Positions 7,082 through 10,899 of a stretch of DNA of 10,899 nt are shown here, in pieces. Source of the DNA: Candidatus Methanomethylophilaceae archaeon (GTDB taxonomy: Archaea > Thermoplasmatota > Thermoplasmata > Methanomassiliicoccales > Methanomethylophilaceae); NCBI GenBank assembly GCA_017395275.1, contig JAFPVN010000221.1, positions 1 through 10,899 on the forward strand. The letters run 5' to 3'. Each line of letters opens with the position of its first letter. Within the stretch, counting starts at the first letter, position 1. The notes beneath the pieces were generated by a model. That model searched no databases, was not told the DNA's origin, and was given only the letters and a program-made list of their open reading frames with translations. Position numbers and translations under genes: made by a program.

Positions 7082-7105
7082 GGACCACCGTATGCATCCT
7101 CCCCC

Positions 7106-7115
7106 TAATAATCTG
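7106..7115 (-). promoter_or_regulatory. TATA-like element for rarA
   Basis: Minus-strand CAGATTATTA is centred about 28 nt upstream of the rarA ATG at 7081, consistent with a near-leaderless transcript. A purine-rich GGGGGAGG lies just downstream of it but is too far from the ATG to be a normal ribosome binding site. Confidence 0.45.
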
Positions 7116-7151
7116 ATTGCCCGCCTCGGACGGGAGTGTGGATTCGGGCTG

Positions 7152-7162
7152 TCAGACCCACA
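7152..7162 (+). repeat. 11-bp direct repeat, copy 1 (upstream of eS17 TATA box)
   Basis: TCAGACCCACA occurs here and again exactly 70 bp downstream at 7222-7232, inside the first codons of the eS17 gene. The first copy adjoins the TATA box. Chance cannot be excluded. Confidence 0.4.
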
Positions 7163-7166
7163 ATAT

Positions 7167-7175
7167 CTTTAAATA
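7167..7175 (+). promoter_or_regulatory. TATA box for the eS17 gene
   Basis: CTTTAAATA is a strong archaeal TATA box. Transcription would start near 7197, leaving a leader of about 14 nt that contains the GGTGA ribosome binding site. It may also drive the downstream tRNA-Arg. Confidence 0.75.
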
Positions 7176-7201
7176 AGGCATCTACTTAATCCGCTTTACT
7201 C

Positions 7202-7206
7202 GGTGA
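7202..7206 (+). promoter_or_regulatory. Ribosome binding site for eS17
   Basis: GGTGA five nt before the ATG at 7212 picks that codon as start. The in-frame GTG at 7203 overlaps this site and is therefore an unlikely initiator. Confidence 0.7.
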
Positions 7207-7211
7207 AAGAT

Positions 7212-7403
7212 ATGGGAAGAATCAGACCCACATACATCAAGAGAGTGTCAATAGAACTCGTCAACAAGTACCCCGGTGTTTTCAGCACCGATTTCGAGGG
7301 CAACAAGGAGCTTGTCAGCAAGCTCACCGATGTATCCTCCATCACAATGAGGAACCGCATCGCCGGTTACATCACCCGTTACCTCTCGCACGTCGAGATC
7401 TAA
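7212..7403 (+). CDS. rps17e: 30S ribosomal protein eS17
   Basis: This 63-residue basic protein matches archaeal eS17 over its whole length: MGRIRPTYIKR at the start, then YPGVFSTDFEGNKELV and the C-terminal RNRIAGYITR motif. It is a small-subunit ribosomal protein found in archaea and eukaryotes but not bacteria, and it is the best evidence for the archaeal origin of this window. Length is normal for archaea. It has a strong TATA box and its own ribosome binding site, and is followed after 34 nt by tRNA-Arg in the same orientation without a clear TATA box between them, so the two may be cotranscribed. It is divergent from rarA. Confidence 0.97.
   Translation: MGRIRPTYIKRVSIELVNKYPGVFSTDFEGNKELVSKLTDVSSITMRNRIAGYITRYLSHVEI
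7222..7232 (+). repeat. 11-bp direct repeat, copy 2 (inside eS17 5' coding region)
   Basis: Second copy of TCAGACCCACA. Here it encodes part of the conserved IRPTY stretch of eS17, so its sequence is explained by protein conservation; the upstream copy is not. Confidence 0.4.
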
Positions 7404-7437
7404 ACACCTTCTCTTGTCTAACAAGTCCGCATAATTT

Positions 7438-7514
7438 GCCCGCGTGGGGTAGCTTGGATATCCTGAGAGATTGCGGATCTCTTGACTCGGATTCGAATTC
7501 CGGCGCGGGCGCCA
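7438..7514 (+). tRNA. tRNA-Arg (anticodon GCG), CCA encoded
   Basis: A complete cloverleaf can be folded. The acceptor stem GCCCGCG (7438-7444) pairs with CGCGGGC (7504-7510). The anticodon stem AGAGA/TCTCT (7466-7470 with 7478-7482) closes the loop TTGCGGA, with anticodon GCG at 7473-7475 reading CGC and CGU. The T arm has loop TTCGAAT closed by TCGGA/TCCGG with one wobble. Discriminator G7511 is followed by encoded CCA (7512-7514). No intron is present. CGC is, with AGG, a frequent arginine codon in the surrounding genes. No own TATA box is evident in the 34 nt after eS17. Confidence 0.95.
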
Positions 7515-7535
7515 ATTCTCTTAGTCCATCTTGTA

Positions 7536-7547
7536 GGCGGAAACGCC
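7536..7547. other. Small GNRA-type hairpin between tRNA-Arg and the NFACT gene end
   Basis: GGCG-GAAA-CGCC forms a 4-bp stem with a GAAA tetraloop when read on the plus strand, 21 nt after the tRNA and one nt before the complement of the NFACT stop codon. No T-run follows it, so a role in termination or processing is only possible. Confidence 0.4.
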
Positions 7548-7548
7548 G

Positions 7549-9489
7549 TCATTCTTCCGGAGTCTCTTCCGGCCAGACCTTCTGCTTGATCTCGCAGTCT
7601 CCGGGAGGAAGGATCCTGCTGACCTCCTCCTCGGGAACGTCCAGCTCCTTGGCCATGAGCGCGGCGGTCTTCCCAGCCTTTCCTCTTCCGGGGACTATGA
7701 CGAAGTACTTCTCCGACTGCGCCTTCACGGCGTCGACGGGTCCGCACATGACCTTCCTCTCCTTCTGGTAGAGTATCTCCCCGACGGCCAATTCGATCGG
7801 GAGGTGGTGCTCGTAGTTCCTCTTCCCGCGGATGATGAACGCTCCCCTCGGCACGAACTCTCCCGCCTCAGGGGTCTTGCTGACCTGGTCGGGATACACC
7901 CAATAGGCGCTCCCGTCGGTGAGGGCGGCGACCCATCCCTTGGATTGTGCCAGCGCGAAGTGGCACGCCTCCCTGAGATCGGAATCCGAGGCCTTCTGGC
8001 CGTCCTTCAGGATGGTGGACGGCGCACCGTGGAGGTCGGCGTGGGCGTACACGTCGGTGTCCTTCAGATGCTTCCTGACGACGTTGTCGTTGGTGTGCGC
8101 ATCCTTACCGGCGATGACCAGCCTGCCCTCGGAGGTGACGAACCATTTGTACCTCTCGAACCAGAACTGCTTGGTCGGGGCGACCTTGTTTGCTTTGGCC
8201 ATCTGCGCCTTCGTTATGCCCTTGAGCTTCTTGTCGTACGCCTCCTGGGATTCCTTCAGCGCCTCCTCCGCCCTGGCGGACTTGTCCCCGATCTCCTTTC
8301 CCTGGACGTAGATGTCGGAGGCGTTGGCATCGATGCCCTTGGTGTAATCCAATTGGATGACCATGTCGTCGAACTTCACCTTGACGGAGTTCTTCGAGGG
8401 GTCGATGGAGTGGACGAACGGGATCTTGGAGGCGCCCTCCTTGAGCTTGTCCCATGTGAGTCTGGCACTCTGCGTCTTCAGCACCTCGAGGAGCTCGTTT
8501 ATCTGTGCGTAGTTGGTGTATATCGCATCGGCCTTGAGACGCAGTTCCTCGGCGTCGTGCCTGTACTCCTCGATGGTCTCGGTCTGCTTGTCGATCCTCC
8601 TCTGCAGCTTCTCCAGCTCGGGGTCGACGTAGTTCCTCTCCTCGGTCTCGGCGAGCTTGTCCATCAGGACGTCCAATGCGGATGACAGGGAGGGGAACTC
8701 CTGCTTCTCCAGGTCCTTGTAGATGACGAGTTCCGTGGGGGTGATGTCGGCGATGTTGCCCTCCGCATCCCTGTATAGGATGGGCGAGGGCTTCTCCAGG
8801 ATCCTCGACACGAGATCCTTCATGCAGTCCCACAGCTTCCTTATGTCATCGTCCTTCAGTTCCGACGACGGAGTGTTCTTCGGGATTCCCGACAGGGCGC
8901 AGACCTCCTCTGCATATTGCCCTCCCAGGCTGGTACCCGTGGCCAGCGTCCTGACGGCATCCGAGGTGGATTCCCTGAACGCCTTCTCGAACATCTCATA
9001 GGGCGACGACGTGGGATCGAACCTCTCCTTGGGCATGACGTACATCTCCCCGGGCCTGACGGACCTGTCCCTCATGGTCTTGTGGATCAGGCAGTTCTCG
9101 ATCTTGCCGTCGTGGACCAGGAGGATGTTCCCTCCTCCGAACAGCTCGAAGATCAGCTTGTACTCGAAATCGGCCTTCAGGACCTCCATGACGATCACCC
9201 TGTCGAATCCTATCTGGTAGGTCTTCCCTATGCGGGCGTTGTCGGTGTACTTCCTGAGGTACGTGGCGAAGGAGAGGGGATTCATCGGGGTCTCGGGCTT
9301 CGCGGCAGGCATGAACAACCACTTCCCGTCCTTGAAGAACAGGTCCCTCTTACCTTCCCCGGAGATGTTGACCCTGAACAGGACGGTGCCGGAATCCCAT
9401 TGGAACACCTTGTCCATGTGTCCGCCTTCCAGTGCGCCCATCTCAATGGCCATCGACCTGACGTCGAACGAGCTCATCTCCTTCTTCAT
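7549..9489 (-). CDS. rqcH: NFACT family protein, archaeal RqcH/Rqc2/Tae2 homologue
   Basis: This 646-residue protein matches the ribosome-associated quality control factor that binds stalled large subunits and recruits tRNA to add C-terminal tails (alanine tails in bacteria). The N-terminal NFACT-N domain begins SSFDVR (6-11) and includes GFDRV (94-98). D9, D96 and R97 sit at positions corresponding to residues essential in yeast Rqc2 and bacterial RqcH. FELFGGGNILLVH (114-126) and TGTSLGGQYAEEVC (184-197) are further conserved blocks. A long charged coiled coil spans about 285-345. The NFACT-R domain includes FERYKWFVTSEGRLVIAGKDAHTND (444-468) and DVYAHADLHGAP (479-490). The start at 9489 has a TATA-like element 22-26 nt upstream; M5 is a less likely start. 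The gene is monocistronic, between two tRNA genes on the other strand. Confidence 0.93.
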   Translation of the reverse strand: MKKEMSSFDVRSMAIEMGALEGGHMDKVFQWDSGTVLFRVNISGEGKRDLFFKDGKWLFMPAAKPETPMNPLSFATYLRKYTDNARIGKTYQIGFDRVIVMEVLKADFEYKLIFELFGGGNILLVHDGKIENCLIHKTMRDRSVRPGEMYVMPKERFDPTSSPYEMFEKAFRESTSDAVRTLATGTSLGGQYAEEVCALSGIPKNTPSSELKDDDIRKLWDCMKDLVSRILEKPSPILYRDAEGNIADITPTELVIYKDLEKQEFPSLSSALDVLMDKLAETEERNYVDPELEKLQRRIDKQTETIEEYRHDAEELRLKADAIYTNYAQINELLEVLKTQSARLTWDKLKEGASKIPFVHSIDPSKNSVKVKFDDMVIQLDYTKGIDANASDIYVQGKEIGDKSARAEEALKESQEAYDKKLKGITKAQMAKANKVAPTKQFWFERYKWFVTSEGRLVIAGKDAHTNDNVVRKHLKDTDVYAHADLHGAPSTILKDGQKASDSDLREACHFALAQSKGWVAALTDGSAYWVYPDQVSKTPEAGEFVPRGAFIIRGKRNYEHHLPIELAVGEILYQKERKVMCGPVDAVKAQSEKYFVIVPGRGKAGKTAALMAKELDVPEEEVSRILPPGDCEIKQKVWPEETPEE

Positions 9490-9507
9490 GCGCGTACGTA
9501 CCGACGA

Positions 9508-9519
9508 ATTAAAGATAAG
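9508..9519 (-). promoter_or_regulatory. TATA-like element for the NFACT gene
   Basis: Minus-strand CTTATCTTTAAT lies 22-26 nt upstream of the ATG at 9489, consistent with a leaderless or nearly leaderless mRNA. Confidence 0.5.
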
Positions 9520-9575
9520 ACTGTCGGCCGAACGGCGTCTTGGACGGGTTCTAGAGAGGGCCGCCCAGCCAAACC

Positions 9576-9583
9576 TTTATAAT
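9576..9583 (+). promoter_or_regulatory. TATA box for tRNA-Thr
   Basis: TTTATAAT is centred 29 nt before the first base of the tRNA, so transcription should start within a few nt of the mature 5' end. Confidence 0.8.
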
Positions 9584-9607
9584 GAATCGCACAATAGACC
9601 CCTTGCT

Positions 9608-9682
9608 GCCGCCGTGGCTAAGTGGTATAGCGGCGCCTTGGTAAGGCGCAGGTCGCGGGTCCGATTCCCGTCGGCGGCTCCA
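9608..9682 (+). tRNA. tRNA-Thr (anticodon GGT), CCA encoded
   Basis: Acceptor GCCGCCG (9608-9614) pairs with CGGCGGC (9672-9678). The D stem GCTA/TAGC is closed. The anticodon stem GCGCC/GGCGC (9633-9637 with 9645-9649) encloses TTGGTAA, giving anticodon GGT at 9640-9642, which reads ACC and ACU. The T arm GCGGG/CCCGT has loop TCCGATT, so the usual first T-loop pair reads TC rather than TT. Discriminator T9679, as in archaeal tRNA-Thr, is followed by encoded CCA. No intron. It has its own TATA box. Confidence 0.95.
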
Positions 9683-9719
9683 CTTCTCATACCATCATTA
9701 CGTGAAAAAGTCCCCCTAT

Positions 9720-9728
9720 GTTTAAATC
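9720..9728 (+). promoter_or_regulatory. TATA box for the HAD-IB phosphatase gene
   Basis: GTTTAAATC would start transcription near 9750, leaving a leader of about 13 nt before the CTG at 9763. This limits the protein start to the immediate vicinity of that codon. Confidence 0.6.
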
Positions 9729-9750
9729 GTGATGTACCTTATTACGGAAC

Positions 9751-9754
9751 GAGG
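9751..9754 (+). promoter_or_regulatory. Ribosome binding site before a CTG start codon
   Basis: GAGG lies eight nt upstream of CTG 9763, in the short leader predicted from the TATA box. The ATG at 9756 and GTG at 9758 that follow it both run into the TGA at 9759-9761 or 9764-9766 within two codons and cannot be used. Confidence 0.5.
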
Positions 9755-9762
9755 GATGTGAC

Positions 9763-10377
9763 CTGAACGTATACGACTTCGACTATACGCTCTACGGCGG
9801 CGAGAGCGGGACGGACTTCTACAAGTTCTGCCTCCGGCACAAGCGCAGCCTCATAAGGTACTGGCCCCGCCAGGCGTGGGGCTGGATCGGGAAGCACATC
9901 CTGGGAAAGGACAACACATGGATGAAGCAGCGCTACTACAGCTTCTTCCGCGGCATCGACGTCATCGAGATGGCCGAGAGGTTCTGGGACGAGAACATCG
10001 TGAAGATCCGCGCATGGTATCAGTCGCTGCACAGGCACGACGACCTCGTCATAACGGCGTCTCCGGAGTTCCTCATCAAGCCGATATGCAGACGTCTGGG
10101 TATTCAGAACCTCATAGCCTCGGAGGTGGATCCGAAGACGGGGAAGACCATCAGCAGGAACTGCCGCGATTGGGAGAAGGTCAGGAGGTACCGCAGGGTC
10201 TACGGCGACACCCCGATAGAGGAGTTCTATTCCGATTCCTACGCCGACAGTCCCCTCGCCCGCATGGCCGCCAAGGCGCATATGGTGGTCGAGGGGGAGA
10301 TAGTCGATTGGGACTTCTCCGGCACCCCCGAGAAGTACGCCGAAGGCTCAGACCATCCTGTAGAAGACGAATCCTGA
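9763..10377 (+). CDS. HAD-IB family phosphatase with apparent CTG start codon
   Basis: The protein is 204 residues if read from CTG 9763, starting (M)NVYDFDYT. Motif I uses D5 and D7, at the usual position at the extreme N-terminus of this group. Motif II is S100 in ITASPEF, motif III is K139 in NCRDWEKV, and motif IV is YSDSYAD (156-162) with D158 and D162. Relatives are small-molecule phosphatases of the SerB-like HAD-IB type; the substrate is unknown. No ATG, GTG or TTG occurs in this frame between the upstream stop (9730-9732) and the catalytic motif. The first in-frame ATG, at 9922, would delete motif I. The CTG with its GAGG site is therefore the likely start, unless the base at 9763 is an error or a mutation. 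The residue after the second Asp is Tyr rather than the common Gly or Lys. The 3' end overlaps the opposing DUF1015 gene by 30 nt. Confidence 0.82.
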   Translation: MNVYDFDYTLYGGESGTDFYKFCLRHKRSLIRYWPRQAWGWIGKHILGKDNTWMKQRYYSFFRGIDVIEMAERFWDENIVKIRAWYQSLHRHDDLVITASPEFLIKPICRRLGIQNLIASEVDPKTGKTISRNCRDWEKVRRYRRVYGDTPIEEFYSDSYADSPLARMAAKAHMVVEGEIVDWDFSGTPEKYAEGSDHPVEDES

Positions 10378-10899
10378 CCAGATCTTCGGGAAGAAGAACG
10401 TGGTCTTCTTGGGCATCCTCTTGCCGATCATGGACAGATCCCAGATCGTCTGGAGGCTGGGGTCGTTGAGGACGATGGCGAGGTCGTACTCCTTGTTCTC
10501 CATCTTCCTCAGCACGGAGTCTGTCTCGGCGTCGTAGGACACCTTCGATTTCCCCTCGTCCGCTTTGTAGACGCCGTTGATGACCGCTTCCTGGGCGATG
10601 TAGGTGTCCAGGTTCCACATGGGGTCGGAGCTGTCGGCGGGTCCGTCGGCCAGCAGGCACTTCCCCGACTTGAACAGGAGTCCCATCCTGTGGTCCTTCA
10701 GCTTGGACATCATGTCCTTGACGTCAGTGGCCTCCTCGGTCCTGACGGATTTGATTATCTTCTTGATAGCGCTGTTCTCGCCGATGTCCTCGGCGGTGAT
10801 CAGCCTGTGGGTGGGCCAGATGACCAGTCCCTCGTCGTCCGCGGGCACCAGCGTTGCCAGGACGTACGCCTTCTTCTCGTTGCCCGGGTTCTCGTTGGA
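10348..10899 (-). CDS. DUF1015 family protein (partial, N-terminus outside window)
   Basis: The C-terminal 183 residues of a DUF1015 protein are present, and the frame is open to the window edge. Landmarks are ADDEGLVIWPTHRLI near the start of the visible part and the closing KRMPKKTTFFFPKIWSGFVFYRM, both characteristic of DUF1015, a family of about 400 residues with a ParB/sulfiredoxin-like flavour and no settled biochemical function; in many genomes it neighbours serine or one-carbon genes. The visible part is hydrophilic and cytoplasmic by composition. Its stop lies within the last codons of the convergent HAD-IB gene. The presence of SerB-like HAD proteins in the window fits loosely with serine metabolism, but this is inference. 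Confidence 0.85.
   Translation of the reverse strand, partial: SNENPGNEKKAYVLATLVPADDEGLVIWPTHRLITAEDIGENSAIKKIIKSVRTEEATDVKDMMSKLKDHRMGLLFKSGKCLLADGPADSSDPMWNLDTYIAQEAVINGVYKADEGKSKVSYDAETDSVLRKMENKEYDLAIVLNDPSLQTIWDLSMIGKRMPKKTTFFFPKIWSGFVFYRMV

Noticed and set aside
6308..7108. 266-codon plus-strand open frame within rarA
   Set aside because: It is antisense to the ATPase domain with its Walker motifs. No family features or ribosome binding site support it.
7120..7134. CCCG/CGGG inverted repeat between rarA and eS17
   Set aside because: It has only four base pairs with a seven-nt spacer in GC-rich DNA, too weak to call an operator or terminator.
7804..8685. 293-codon plus-strand open frame within the NFACT region
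   Set aside because: It is antisense to conserved NFACT coding sequence, is rich in L, V, G and D repeats from codon complementarity, and has no domain.
9742..10281. 179-codon minus-strand open frame opposite the HAD-IB gene
   Set aside because: The plus strand carries all four HAD motifs in order. The minus frame is a composition shadow with no motif.
1..10899. Search for CRISPR arrays, insertion sequences, integrase sites or phage genes
   Set aside because: I saw no spaced repeat array, terminal inverted repeats or recombinase-like protein. The two tRNA genes have no partial duplicate nearby that would mark an integrated element.

Overview
The window looks like chromosomal DNA of a moderately GC-rich archaeon. 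It carries an archaeal/eukaryotic-type ribosomal protein (eS17), TATA boxes about 26-28 nt upstream of start codons, GGTGA-type ribosome binding sites, a flavin-dependent thymidylate synthase and an archaeal NFACT/RqcH protein. No complete gene ends in TAG (TGA ten times, TAA once, counting the truncated DUF1015 gene). Together with the protein flavour this makes me favour Thermoplasmata, most likely a Methanomassiliicoccales methanogen, but this placement is inference. No mobile element, CRISPR array or prophage signature is visible.

Layout. (a) 1-441, minus: 5'-complete part of a SerB-like HAD phosphatase, cut by the window edge and divergent from (b) 514-2063, plus: a ROK-family fructokinase-type sugar kinase overlapping by 4 nt a beta-phosphoglucomutase-like HAD phosphatase. 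(c) 2102-5761, plus: a tightly packed operon with its own TATA box, encoding a compact TraB/PrgY-family protein, ThyX, and two tandem six-helix membrane proteins that appear to be paralogues of no family I recognise. All junctions overlap. (d) 5762-7081, minus: RarA/MgsA-type AAA+ ATPase, whose stop codon abuts the stop of the membrane operon in one TGATCA palindrome. (e) 7212-7514, plus: eS17 followed 34 nt later by tRNA-Arg(GCG). (f) 7549-9489, minus: NFACT/RqcH. (g) 9608-9682, plus: tRNA-Thr(GGT). (h) 9763-10377, plus: an HAD-IB phosphatase whose only sensible start is a CTG codon. (i) 10348-10899, minus: C-terminal part of a DUF1015 protein that overlaps the HAD gene tail to tail.

Functionally the window mixes translation and its quality control (eS17, two tRNAs, RqcH), DNA metabolism (ThyX, RarA), small-molecule phosphate chemistry (ROK kinase and three unrelated HAD phosphatases) and an uncharacterised membrane module. 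The most promising undescribed element is the TraB-ThyX-6TM-6TM operon, and within it the paired membrane proteins with a shared soluble C-terminal domain.
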